A stretch of 64,000 bases of DNA. It comes from Isoetes taiwanensis. Taxonomy: Eukaryota; Streptophyta; Lycopodiopsida; Isoetales; Isoetaceae. The notes beneath the pieces were generated by a model that did no database searches, was not told the DNA's origin, and saw only the letters and a list, made by a program, of their open reading frames with translations. Position numbers and translations under genes: made by a program. Within the stretch, counting starts at the first letter, position 1. Each line of letters starts with the position of its first letter. This document shows, piece by piece, positions 11,750-24,180 of the stretch. The stretch is from contig JAJEKV010000096.1 in assembly GCA_021234155.1 (NCBI GenBank), positions 1-64,000 of the forward strand. Reading direction: 5' to 3'.

Positions 11750-12145
11750 CCTTAACCGGCAGGCGTTTGGATCCAAGCATTCCTGGCCATTGATTCATGC
11801 CCTGTGATAGGGCATAACAGGCAATCAAAACTTCTGGGAGGCACAACAAATTTTTACAATAACGGTGGACGTAAAAAAGCAGATTTACGGGAGGGACATC
11901 CCCAAACCTATGATAATCGATCACGGACAGCCCAACCTCGATAATCGAAATGCGACCTCCCAAACCTCGATAACCCATCTGCCGCCTCCTCAAACCTCGA
12001 TAATCCAAAGAATGGATGAAGCAGCCTTTCTTACTGCCGGTTAAAGGGATAAACACCCACTGCTCCCCATTACCCGATAAAACGGCTCGCCCCTCCGGGC
12101 TCGCCAGTTTATCTGAGGTAATGGGCTCTCAGGGGTGTTTATCCC
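11750..12145. mobile_element. Two adjacent inverted-repeat elements in copy A
   Basis: CCTTAACCGGCAG at 11750-11762 is inverted at about 12034-12047, bounding a segment of about 300 bp. Immediately after it a hairpin of about 100 bp has arms GGGATAAACACCC (12046) and GGGTGTTTATCCC (to 12145). In copy B the same interval, between matching flanks, holds different inverted-repeat sequence (51888-52610). No coding potential. Confidence 0.65.
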
Positions 12146-13691
12146 CTTCATAAAATCCTATTCTATTCTATTTGAGTCAGCTTTTTATAATAAGAGATGA
12201 CGAGCCATCTAATAAACCAACAATAAGAAAGATTGATAAAAATAAATGTTTATTGTGACTCCCCTATCCCAAAATGAGTTACCATTAGGGATTTTTTGGG
12301 GTTACATTAATTTCGGGCAGCCCGGATGCTTGTCTAAGGTAGTTATATTTTTGTCTCTTTCAAGTCACGTGCCTATTTTTTAAATGCAAGAATGGAAAAA
12401 AAGTTAGTTAGACTTTTGTCTTTTGTATTTTTAACTACGCATGTTTACGAACCCTACCTCGAATTCCTTCTCGGCCTCCTTCGCATACAACAAAAGATAA
12501 ATGCTAGAGGCCATTTCTTTCTCCAAATTTCAGATTTTGTGGCGGGGCTGCTCAAATCTACATGGAGATGGCCTCTCTCGACATTTTTGCAGCTCCTTAT
12601 CATCCATATAAAAAGCAAGAAGGATAATTGTTTAATCAAAGCTTCCCATAGGCATTCTTTTGGAGCTACACAGGATCACAATGGATGGAAAAGGCATGGA
12701 AAAGTAGATGCACCAATTTCAGTTCACAATTTATGGATAACTTTGTCTTGGTATTTGTAGAGAATAAGGATCCAGGAAAGAAGACTTTCCAATTTTGATT
12801 GCAGGTGCCAGAGAATTTCATGCCATTCAAGAAAAGAATAGGGCCTAAACATACTTTTGATGAGAATTTGTTGAGATCTAAAGGAGCATGCAATATTGAT
12901 CTTTGGACAAATAGAGATTTGTATCCAAGAGATCCATTAAATCAGATTCAGCCAGACTTTTATTCTCCCACAGGATTATTCAAATTTACATGCATGGGGC
13001 ATCAAGGACTTCTTGGATGTTGTCAAAATTTGGCAAGTGCATCTTCCAATGAAGGTATTGGAGCTACAATGCAACAGTTACAAAGATGTAACAATCAACT
13101 TCAAAGTGGCCTCATTCGGCTTAATTATGACATGAGTATTGTGGTGAAGCACAATGTATCTTTGCGTCATGCATGTAGCACATTGCAACAACAAATTGTC
13201 GCAACTGCAAGTTCAAAAGCAAAACTAGATCAATGCTTAAAAGAAGAGAGGATGAGATGTAAACGCTTCATGGAAGAGAATAAGGAGCTTAAAAAGAAGA
13301 TCAAGCGCTTACAAGTCACTCCACTTGGCTTGAGAGAGCGAGCAAAAAGCATAAAGCCAATTTACACATTGGCTCTTAGAGGTGGTGGGGTGCTTTTTTT
13401 ATTGACCTACCCAATTTCGCGACGCTCCAGCACCGGCTCAGCACCTATTTTCAGCTTTTTCTCGTGACGTGAAGGACGCCCTTCATCATTTTTGAAGGAC
13501 GCCCTTCATCATTTTTGCAGGGTGTGCAGGCCTGCGCGTGAAAAGTTTTCGTAGGCAGAATTGATTAGGTGCAGCTAGGGATTTTCGAATCGTGATCATT
13601 TTGATTATGATTATGATTTTCGAATTGAAAGTGTAATTGGGTTGGGAAGTTCGGTTCATTCTGCTACTCTTAGGAATTCCAGCATCTAGCT

Positions 13692-15690
13692 ATGGCGCTG
13701 AAGTCCGGCGAGGTAAAAATCCCTCTATTTCTCATGCTTTTTTCTTTATCTACTGATATTGAACTAAAAAAAGTTTGTTTGATGTTATCAGGAGCTGCTT
13801 TTCGCAAGAACTGAGTATGAATTTCACACAAATAGAGGTTTGTGTAATGAAGGGAAGAAGCCAAAGGATTTGAAGGCGAAGGATGTTTCCGACCGTGATT
13901 TTCTTGAAGTCTGGCAGTGCCCACTTCGGAAAGGAAAGATAAATTTAAAATTTGTTAGGCCCCGGTTCGCCAATTGTCTTTGCATGACCTTTGGAAAGGA
14001 TTTATCAGAAAAGCAAGCCTACCAACAACGAGGTTAGGGTAACCTTTGCTCGAGCTTTTGCTTGGAGTAATACCCAACGAGCTTTGTCAACCCCTAGGCA
14101 ATTCAAAGTGAACTGGGCTAGTTTTGCTGCAGAAGCTTATCGAACATCTGAGCGCCAGATTTCTAAGGGAGAGACCAGCAGCTACTGTTTGAATAGCAAC
14201 GCTGTTTTGGATCACTTGGGTAAGCTTTTGAGATGAAGAGAGATCTGAGAGGAGTTGCTATTATCAAAACAAGAGTCTTTGTTGAGGAAAGAAGGTGCTA
14301 TTGCTGGAGCAGACATAGCTTGCAAAGCTATATATGAAAATATAGAGGCCAAGCAGAAGTCCAGAGAAGACCTTGAACGTGATTTTCCAGAAGAAGTTGA
14401 TGCTATTGCAAAACTAAAGAATGATGAAGTAGTTATCGCGAGAGCTTTTGAGTCGAAGACTTCAAAATAGATTCTAAAGGGGAAGAACACATTAAGAAAG
14501 AAATTTCTTTGTCAAGGATGAAATAGATACCTTTGAGGAATCAATGGCTAAGTGGCATGCAAAGGCTAAGCATATTTCAGCCATGCAAAGAAGATAGTGA
14601 AAGCACCAAAGCTCGGATGGAGTTGGGTATGGGTGTGTATTCTTTGCCTTTGCTAACTACTGATGTATGTCAGGCATGTGGCCTTTGTTTTCCTCAAGAA
14701 TATGACCTGTTTGTTAAAATAAACCAATGTGGACATAAGTACCATGTGTTTTGCTTTTCAACCGCGGTCTTTGAAAACTATGCACTTTGTGTGGTTCCCC
14801 TGTTGGAGAGGAAGTCCCAAGCAACATTTTGCGAACTGGGATTCAAAGAATTCAAGATTGTGATTGAAGAAGACTCTAACTATGAAGATGAAGAAGAAAC
14901 CGAAAATGCAAACAAAGCGATGAAGATAAGAAGCGAAAGGATGAAGTTGATAGCAAAGACCACTTTGTACAATAAACACAAAGTGCTTGAATTTAAAGCG
15001 AAAAGGACCTGCAAAAAATTAAGAAAAGGAAGACAAGGGCCAGCACCAAGAAAAAGACTCGAAACCAAGGCAAGTAAGTATTCTTGTTCAATGTATCTTG
15101 TAATGTATTTGTTTTGTGCTAACTTCAATTCTATTTGAACAGTTATAGATATTGACAAGCTGAGTCCTGTTAAATTTGCTCACATATCTCCCATAAAAGG
15201 TACACATTTAGTTTTAGTATTATAACTTCTCTTTAAGTTACATTAATTTCAAATTAATTTTGCAGACAAGAAGACCCCCGCCAAAGACTTTGGACAACTC
15301 CAAGCGCAGACAAGAAGACCCCACCAAAGACGGACAACCCGGTAGACAAGAAGACCCTTTGCAAGATCCAAGCTTGGAGCACTGAAGAAAAATGGTAAGT
15401 CTAAGCGAAAATTTGAATAGTAGTCCATGTTCAATTTAGTTGTACTAAATATTGATTTCTTGTTGCAGGAAATGTGTCTAACATTGCTATGAAAGCTGCT
15501 GCTGAAGATGCAAGGTTGGAGCCTATAGAAGATCAAGATGCTGGAGATGTAAAGAACAATGATGCTGAAGAGGATATAGGAGCAGATTTATCACAGGATA
15601 TAGGAGCAGATTTATCACAGGATAAAGGAGCGAGAATCCAAGAAGAAATTCTTCCGTGTGGTACACTTGGAGGAAAATTATCTTGCTTTT
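13692..15690 (+). pseudogene. Zinc-binding accessory protein gene of element Q
   Basis: A short first exon (MALKSGE) ends at the donor GAGGTAAAA (13712), and exon two follows TTATCAG at 13792. Its product reads LLFARTEYEF, DFLEVWQCPLRKGK, LKFVRPRFAN. After one frameshift near 14035 comes a helical region and then a RING- or PHD-like cluster VCQACGLCF, NQCGHKYHVFCF (14666-14760), an acidic stretch EDSNYEDEEE and a basic tail. Small exons near 15270 and 15470-15690 follow, the last with a doubled DIGADLSQ unit. No enzyme motif is seen. Its place beside the transposase gene inside the same terminal repeats suggests a partner in transposition; that is inference. Confidence 0.5.
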
Positions 15691-15879
15691 AAAAAGGCAA
15701 GACTTTCTCGAATTTAGCTTGATCAACAAAAAGATCTACCAAGCATCTTATCAGCATCTACCAGGAGGATATTATGAGGATGTTTTTTTTTTAAATATTA
15801 TGTGGATCTTGTATACATGCAACACAATTTTGTTCCATAGTGTTGACATGTTTTTTGTATATTTATGTAATAGCAAGGT

Positions 15880-16480
15880 TTACACTAATATAAGGTTTGC
15901 ATTCTGGAATATAAGTTTTACATAAGTTTTACATTAGGTTTTTACATGTAGAAGGTTTACATTAATATAAGGTTTACATATGAATAAGGTTTACATAAGG
16001 TTTACATATTAATATAAGGTTTATGTATAAGGTTTACATATGAATAGCAATAGGTTTATGTATAATAGGAATAGTAATGAATAAGGTTTATGAATAAGGT
16101 TTACATATGAAGAATAGCAATGAATAAGGTTTCTAAATAAGGTTTACATATGAAGAATAGCAATGAATAGCAATGAATAAGGTTTATGAATATAAGGTGT
16201 ACATGAATATTGACAACAAATATGATTGTTTACATGTTTATGGTTGACATGTTTATGTTTACATGTTTATGGTTTACATGTTTATGTTTATGATTGAAAA
16301 CCAATATGATTGTTTATGTTTACAACCAATATGTTTATGGTTATGATTGACAACCAATTTGATTACATATGAACTATGACAACATATTTGACAACATGTG
16401 AATTATGACAACAAATTTACAATATGATTTACAATTTACAATATGTTTCACAATTTACAAATTGGTCTAAGGTTCACAGT
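15880..16480. repeat. AT-rich TAAGGTTTACATATGAATA repeat between the Q genes
   Basis: Units such as AAGGTTTACATATGAATA and GTTTATGGTTTACATG recur irregularly across the interval separating the two converging genes of Q. No reading frame of note. It probably holds the 3' ends of both transcripts. Confidence 0.7.
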
Positions 16481-16485
16481 TTGAA

Positions 16486-19400
16486 TCACAAAGCATCTTT
16501 GCCTTTTGCTGCTTTTGCTTTTGATTTCTTCTTTCCTTTCAGATCATTTCCTTTAGACTCTAAAACTTCTTGAGCATAAATGGATGTGCTTTGATGCAAG
16601 CTATCCATAATTTGATCTTCCACAATGTCAGGGAGCTGAAACAGTTTGTTCCTCAATCTGGTCATATCAAAATTAACAGCCAGAACCAAATGGTCAGATA
16701 CACCTTTTGACTGGCTCATGTTCTAGCAATTCATACAAGTTACCATTAATCAACTTGTAATATTTTCCAGTGACAACTACTTCATTCCTACCAAACGTTT
16801 GCCCCCAAGGATCCTTGTATGCTTTCTCTATAACATGCTTTGTTCTAGTGCATTTTAAAATATAAAAGTCTACTTTTTCTTTGTTGTTAGGCTCAAGATT
16901 GACAAAGAAAGTTATCTCCAACAAAGAATGATATCCGATTTCCACTCATGATCTCCTTCAAAAAATAAGGCCTTCAACAACTTCCTCAACATAGTCAAGA
17001 CCCATAGGTTTTAATTCGTAGTATGACCACGTGCCTATTCTAGCAATGTAGGGACACTTTGCATATTTCCCTAACCAAAGAGTTATGGCGTAAAACAAGT
17101 GAAGTTCATATGTGCAACTTGAGTCGGGTCAGTTCTTTGAGTAGGCCTGATGGAATGAAATTTGCTAGAGCCAGATAGAGTTGCACAATCATACCTTTCA
17201 CTTCTATCAACATCTCCTATGCCAACTTCCCAAAAATATCAGTCAAACACAAGCATTCACAAGCTCAAAGAAATTGGAATGTATAAAAATCCAGCAGTTC
17301 AACAAAGACACCAGACTCTGTCTTGCCTTCCATTGTGATGTTGTCACCGAAATGTTTTTTGCAAAAACCACTACATCATGTGCATTTCTAAGTGGCAATC
17401 AATTTCGTTTTAACATCTCATGAGTTAGGGCTCTCTTAATGACAGCTCCAAAGCACCATCATGTTCACTGTTTCTCTATCGATTAGTCTTTGAAATGAAC
17501 ATTAACTCTAGGTGCTTGAAAATGAAAGTTACCTTTCCCATGATAAGAAGCAAAATAATTCCAAGTTATTGGGATGCCACTAGTTTGATAATTTCTTCCT
17601 AGAAAGTAAAATGTTCTACTTCCTTTCCATTCAAGCTAGAACATCCATCGGACCAAACAATGTGTCCGTTGTACTTGATTTGTTTTTGGACAAAAAATGC
17701 CGCATGACCGTTCAAACAATGTTGCATAAACAAAGTGTCATGTTCCCCGCATCCTAAATGTAGAAGTGAGTTTCTTTGATGATTCTTCTCTCATCTTCAT
17801 CCAATTTAGGATCATCACTTTTGGTGGCATGTCTATATGATATATGCACTAAAATTATGCAATCGATCATTCCTCCAATGCATCTCAATTTCTTGCTGAA
17901 TTTTGAAGCTGTAATTTTCAGCAAAATCAATCACTGAAACTATTGCATCCTTTGGAAATGTTTCCAAACACTCCTTGAATTGCCTGGCCTGCCATCTAGC
18001 CTCATAGTTGTGTGGAATGAATTCTTTCAGCACTGTTCTAGCATTCTGGAAAATATCAGCAGCACTTGTGGTCTTGTAAACCAGTTTAGTGATCGGTTTT
18101 TTTTCCAAAATTTATAACCACCTTTGCCATCAGGTTCTTCTACAGATTCATATATCTACAACAAATACAGAAATAAAAAATAAAGCTACACCATAATGAA
18201 GCATAAAAAATAGCAACAATCTTAGTACCTTGTCATATGTCTTCCACTCCACCTGCACACCATTTTTGAAATTCACTTCTTTTGGACATGTTGGCAGCTT
18301 GCTAGGTCCACATCTATTGCACTTGAGAGTTAGGCAGTCATGTGCATACCATTCTTCACTTTCATCTCTTGGACAAATAAGAGACCTCCAAAGCTCACTT
18401 GTTGAAGCATAGGTGCTCTTCCTTGCCATGCATGTTGGTCCAGACCACAAACTTCACACGCGTGCATTTACAATTTGGACCATGAATTTTTCATCATGTC
18501 TTACTTTGTTCATTGCAAGTCGAATAAAATCTGCTCTCATATGATACACACAACAAAGACGCCTCTCTCGTCCTTTACTTTCCCCGACATAAAGGGGTTT
18601 CAAGGCATGAAAAAACGAGAAAGAAACCTCAAACTTAGGATACTCCCTTCCTTAAACCGGTAAAATGAAACCCGCAAAAATGCATACAAGAATTACAACA
18701 AATTAGAGCAATTACGGCAAATTACAAAAAAGAATTACAAAGAATTGCAACAACATCCAAAGATGTGCAATCAAACTAACCTCGAGTATCCTCCATGAAG
18801 TGTAATGGATGCATGATCTTGAATCCTTCACCACTCTAATCCTTATAACATGTTTCTTGCATGGAGACACTCGTGTGTTATCTCTCCAAAAGTCAACTAT
18901 TAGTTTCCTCTCATATTCTTCTTGAACATGGACCATGGTCCACTACCATGCTCTGCAACCAATCTTCTATTTAATACTTGCAATCGACACAATCTTCCTA
19001 TTCGCATTCATTTGCTTGGCAAAAGCGGAGACTTGTTAGTTTCACCATTGATTTGTAAAGTCATTGCAAAGACTTCTTGCTCTCCACACATCCGTATTTT
19101 TGAATACTTATGAGCTGCAAAAGACTCCCTCAAATTGTTAATGATTGTTTTCATTGTGTTTAATTCTTTCTTTGTTTGAGAGATCTAGTTCAGGTATCCA
19201 CTTTCTAGCACCCCCTAGAATTTCCACTCTTTCTTCAGATGTAGCATTCTCACACAATTCGTTCACAAGCTTGCCTAATTCTTTTGACAACTTTCTTTTC
19301 TTCCAACTGCTGAATGAACCTTTCTTACCAACAGTAGCATCATTTGCAACCGCACCTAAATTGCCGGCGCGAGATCCACTTCTCTTTTTTTCTGTCTTTG

Positions 19401-20104
19401 AATCCTCCTGATTTCGGCCTGTCTTTTTTTGAAAGCGGCTTCATAATTCTCTTGGTTTGCAAGCACTGCAATTCTAACTATAGTCAGAACGAAATTTATC
19501 AATGCAAATACCTCTATTATAGCAAGTACCTGTATTATGACAGTCAGATCCAACCTCTACAACATTGCCAACATCCATAACTTCATCATCCTCATTTGAT
19601 ATTCCACCATATTCTCCTGTAATTTTAGCATGTCAGTTTACTTTTTATAAACCAAGTAACAAATTTAAATTGCATACTCGACATGTTGAAATCATGTTCA
19701 AAGTCCATAAATTCAGCACCATTGAATGAATTCTGTTCCACTGAAAGCAGTACATTACATCAGTCAGCAATTTAGAACAAAAAGATTCAGCAATTTAATA
19801 GCAGAGGCATTTAACAAGGAATACCTGGTCTTTCATCTTCATGATGAAATTCTTGATCTGAATTTTCGACTTCAAATGTAGTTTCTTCATTCCTTGTGAA
19901 ATCCACTGTTTCAATGTGAGTACCAGCTTCGATTTGTGTAGGTGATTCTTCAAGGTAATTTTCTGCAAATTGTGAACAACACTCCAGAAATCGCTTGGAA
20001 TTGTTGACGAACTCTTGCATGCCCGCCAGCAATCCCCGGGCATCAAATTGCGCACAATACCTGGACACAAAAGCAAGGAATTCATCTCTCAACTCAAGAA
20101 CCAT
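16486..20104 (-). pseudogene. Transposase-like gene of element Q (DFAENYS family)
   Basis: Reading from 20104 leftward, exons encode an N-terminal helical region (MVLELRDEFLAF), a Ser/Lys-rich linker, VIDFF-type block FWRDNTRVSPCKKHVI, a cysteine region CLTLKCNRCGPSKLPTCP, VEWKTYDKV, then DFAENYSFKIQQEI (about 17890-17928), HIVWSDGC (17641-17664) and NYFASYHGKG with EHDGA (17531-17560 and 17451-17466). The C-terminal part has GKYYKLINGNLYELLEHE. The motif order DxAEN, SDGC, HGKG is that of a transposase-like family common in animals and early-branching plants and fits a DDE fold; family recalled, catalysis inferred. Frameshifts and stops occur between motifs, for example before HISYRHA and around WSDGC, so this copy is probably inactive. 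Confidence 0.65.
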
Positions 20105-20989
20105 AGCTGTGCTTCAAGAAACGCTGAAACAGCATAATTCTGAAGGTGCAGCATTTGATTTGGGCGGGGAAATTCCAATTCGAATTGGAGATTGCAAACT
20201 AAAATTTCGGGATCGATGACTTGGCCAAAAATAGCAGGAATGATGGATCTTGACTCCCGCTCAAGGCTGGCTATGGCGGGTGAAGTGCTTGACGAAACGT
20301 GAAGGGCGGTCGAAAAATTTTTATGACGGGTATCAGCACCTTACCAGCACCAATGTCGCGACATGATTTTTTGAGTAGGTCAATAAAAAAAGCACCTGGT
20401 GGACCTAAGAGAAGAGTGGCAGCCATCAAGACTTTGATAGATCCTGCACTTGGTCATAAAAATGAGCGAAAGGAGGGTCATTTGGCTGAGCTATTAAAGA
20501 AGATTGTTGCCAAAGAAGATATTTTGAAGCTAATTACTCTTCCAGGTATTTGCATAATAAGCATTAGTAATACGCAGTCCTTTGCTTTTCAACATATAGA
20601 AACTCTCCTTTTGTTTGTTTGTATGTATGTAATATGCTTTTGTTATTACAGGGACTAAGTTAATGAGGCAAGCTATATCTAAACGGATTCTTGTTCTACT
20701 AAGTGAAAAGGTTAGTGTTGATGACTTCCAATCACTTTGTGATAATTCTGGCGGGAGTAGAAGAGCCTATTTTCAGTTATTCAAGACCATTAAGTCATGT
20801 ATGTGAAAGATGGGTGTGAAGAATGTCTTGCTGCCTAAATTATCCAAAGTTTGGTCATGTCGTTCATATAGAAACTTTCAAGTCGACAAGCTTTTAGGAG
20901 AGATGACCCATGTTGATGCATCTACCAAGTTAGATGATCTGGAAGAAAGTACAAAAGGCAAGAAATCATTGCATATCAGCAAAAGTTTC

Positions 20990-23033
20990 TGTAACGAATC
21001 CAGCGGCGTAGACTAGCTTATAATCACATGTTGTAGTCAATATCGGATTGTGCAAATAATTGTTGGTATGTTTTGTGGGTGCGTTGGGGGGCGACATTTA
21101 AAATTACGTAAGAACTTTAGCTAAGGTGATTTAAAACCTTAATAAGTGGAATTCAAAAAGTGTGAGCACACTAAATCAGGGGAAGGGCAAATCGTGGCTG
21201 CCAGATAGCGGCAGGATTCCGCTTACAGATGCATGTAGCATGCCAACTTCCCATCTGGCCTGATCCTGGGATTGATCTTGCCCTGATCCTGGGATTGATC
21301 TTGCCAAGTGTTCTTAAGGCAAGGGTATATAAGAAACCGAAGGCCTGGCCGGATGGTGGAAGGAGAAGGAAAGAAAAGCGGATTAGAGGCTGAGCAATTT
21401 GGGAGCAGAGCAAGCACCAAGAGTCCAAAACCAAAACTTAGGTGGGGATTTGATCTATGTATTCATTTTCGGCCTGATTAGGGTCGGATTGTGTGGAGCA
21501 GTCCTTCTGAAGCATAGCCGCCACCTGCCTGTAGGCCAAACTCCAGTCCATAAATAAAAATCTGTCATGCCTGTTTGCTCTGTGCGTCCAAATCCGGTAG
21601 ACCCTGCTTGAATTCGGCCATCAGATCCTGTGGGAACCTAAGCTTGCTTTGGGTCTGCTGTAAAATATTCATTATGTCTGCCTATCGCCTCTGCCCTGGG
21701 TAAAGCTTATAAATCTGTCTTTTCACTCTGGTTCTTATTCTAGAGATAGGCTTTTTGCACTCTGAATGTATTTGGGGTTGAATCCCTGGCTTGGGCAGGT
21801 TCGCGCATCTGCAAATGGCAGGTCCAAGAAAGAAAGGCCATGTTGGCGCCACGACTTCTGTCCACGCTTATTTTCTGATTGCTATTGAAGGGGGATATCA
21901 GGGTCCGGTATCCCCAGACCTTTAAAAACTTATTTTAAAGTTAAAACTTAAAACTTTTAAGTTGTTTATAAGTTAAAGCTTAAAACCCTTAAGTTGTCTA
22001 CAAATTGTAGTACCCTCTACCAACCACTAGGCAAATAAACCTCATGAGACCAATATTCCATTGAATGTTGTTGCCAGTCCAGTAGTAGGGAAAAGTATCT
22101 GCCTGGCTAGTGTATGATGTGGGATGTCTATGCGTGCATTTGAGATTGCTCTATAAGTATGAATAGGGTATGGGGGCACTTTACGAAATTGCATTATGTA
22201 TCTGAGATGGTATTATGGATATAGTGCACTTGAATCAGGAGATGTTGTGCATTTGCATTTAAACGGCCCACCTTCGGAGGGGTGGGGTGGCCGTGTAACT
22301 CCGCATCCGTGCCAGAGGGCTTGACGGATGAGTTGAACCCTGTACGTACAGATGGAGAGAGTGGTCTCCTTGGGGTCGCCACCCAAGGATTACGCTTGGC
22401 ATGTAGTATGCATGGAAAAATGTAGTTATAGAATGTGCTAACCTTGCAGGGGGAGTATCAACGTAACAGGTAAATCACGTATTATTGTTACGCATGAATG
22501 TGAAGATTCCAATGTCCCTCCCCACTTAGTTCTTGTGGACTAACCCCGGATGTTTGTTGTGTTGTAAGATGGCACATCCTGAAGCCACCATCGTGTTGGA
22601 TCTAGACTCTTTTGTCACCTGGTGGTTCAACGAGACTGAGAATGAACCCGCGTTAATGTCAAGGAAAGAGTCTACAAAATCATCATGGCATTGTTCAGGG
22701 AGTTGGATTATGCGCAGAGGCAACCCCAAATTGAGGCCCAAGACCCGGAGACGGATGGGGAATCTTCCGGGGGTAGCTCTAGCGACTCCTCCTCGGTCAC
22801 TTCTGAGGAGGGGGAAGATCAACGGGCCAATTAAGCATGGGTGACGGGGTTCGCTTGGGTTTTTGTATGTTATGGGTGTATTGTGAACTCTCTTGTATAT
22901 GTGTGGCCTTGGGCCTGATGTAAATGATTTGATTGTAACCAAAACTTTATGAATAGAATTTCGGGATGATTTGACTATCTTTATCCGAGTTATTTAGTGC
23001 AACGGCCTAGGCCAAGGGGCTAGGTCCGTTTCA
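20990..23033 (+). repeat. 5' LTR of the gypsy element
   Basis: It is 2044 bp, TG...CA. It differs from the 3' LTR by an extra copy of CTGATCCTGGGATTGATCTTGC near 21255-21305 and by small indels. A TATA-like GGTATATAAG at about 21325 could start transcription. An AT-rich TTAAAGTTAAA repeat lies near 21930-22010. The right third contains a short reading frame listed separately. Confidence 0.95.
22569..22832 (+). pseudogene. Short LTR-internal reading frame (5' LTR copy, frameshifted)
   Basis: The frame opens MAHPEATIVLDLDSFVTWWF and continues past ALMS, where one missing base shifts it relative to the 3' LTR copy; the end is the serine/acidic tail TSEEGEDQRAN. It resembles no family I recognise. 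See the intact copy in the 3' LTR. Confidence 0.6.
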
Positions 23034-23035
23034 AT

Positions 23036-23049
23036 TGGTATCAGAGCCC
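23036..23049 (+). other. Primer binding site of the gypsy element
   Basis: TGGTATCAGAGCCC begins two bases after the 5' LTR. TGGTATCAGAGC is the standard plant primer site complementary to the 3' end of initiator methionine tRNA, used to prime minus-strand synthesis. Confidence 0.95.
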
Positions 23050-23170
23050 AAAGTTCTAACAACCTTCGGGCCGTGGGAACTAAGGGATAGAAACTTAAGA
23101 AGTCTACTGGAAAGTAGAGTTGTTTTATGGAAAATAACCATTGCCATCATTTTCCATGTGGTTAGCAGGA

Positions 23171-24157
23171 TGTCGGGAAATAACGATAACGGTTCATGGA
23201 GCTGGGGGAAGTGGCACTGCTCCTACCATACCTGAAAAAATTTTGGCTTGCCACCATGCAACGGCAGCTTGCCGCCAAGGATGCTGACCTTGATGAGGTC
23301 AACAAGGTTATAAAGCAACTGAAGATGGAGAAATTTAGTGGTAAAGATACCACAGGCGAGGATGCTGATGCTTGGTTGAAAGGGATCGAGTTTTATTTTC
23401 AAGTTAAGAAAACTTCCGACCTATTAAAGGCAACTATTGCCAATATGCTATTAACTGGACCCGCCAAGATCTGGTGGGAAGAGTATAAGAAGGTTAATCG
23501 GCTTTTCCTGAGCCAGATCACTTGGAGTACCTTCAAGGTAGCATTTAAACTCCATTATTTACCTGCTGGGTCTTGAGCTAGAGCAGATGAACAAGTTTCA
23601 GAATTTGGTTCAAGAAGATACAGTAGAGGTATATGACAATGCATTTAGGGCATTGCAACCGTATGGACCCACTATGACGGTGGCGCAATTAGCTGACAAG
23701 TCTATTCGTGGGCTCAACCCAGAGTTGACTTTGTTAGTTGGCCGAGTCTCCAAGTTCAAAGAGCAAGTCCAGAATTGGATCACCAAAAGCCGAGAGGAAA
23801 CAACCCAAAAGGAAGACCCTCATAAGCAGAGAGAGAGAGAGATCTTTTGCGGCTTCTGGAGATACTCGAGGAAATACACGTCCTACTCAAGAGAGATGGT
23901 CAAAAGGACCAAATCGGATGAGTTCTGAGGAGCAGGAACGTTGCCGCCAGGAAAGATTGTGTTACTATTGTAAAGAAGCTGGGCATATTTCAGCTTGTTG
24001 TCCTAGAAAGGGGCAAAATAGGGGCAATGCAGGACCGCAAGTTAGTAGTGGGAACCCAGGAGACTGGAATAGGCCAGTAACGAGTATGCCAAGTGTTAGT
24101 GGACCCCTAATCTTTGGGCGGAGGGAGAGCCTGCACGAGCTAAAGCAGTCACATTAG
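23171..24157 (+). pseudogene. Gag region of the gypsy element
   Basis: A capsid-like region reads KFSGKDTTGEDADAWLKGIE, then IWWEEYKKVNRL and TWSTFKVAFKLHYLP in one frame. After a TGA at about 23574 the next frame reads QLADKSIRGLNPELTLL. Frame changes near 23730-23930 lead to the zinc knuckle CYYCKEAGHISACCP (about 23962-24006), which binds RNA. The breaks show that no full Gag is made from this copy. Confidence 0.85.
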
Positions 24158-24180
24158 AAGAAGCAGGAGCAGCACCAGAT

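Larger units (their letters stand above)
13389..20396. mobile_element. DNA transposon Q (7008 bp) with 22-bp terminal inverted repeats
   Basis: Both ends read GGTGCTTTTTTTATTGACCT inward, identical for 22 bp. The target TGGTGG is present on both sides (13383-13388 and 20397-20402) and once at the empty site in copy B (about 53921). Just inside the left end GAAGGACGCCCTTCATCATT is repeated twice, and CGCGAC lies near both ends. The element carries two converging gene sets: a plus-strand zinc-binding protein gene and a minus-strand transposase gene. A 6-bp duplication with GGTGC termini does not match a superfamily I can name. Confidence 0.9.
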
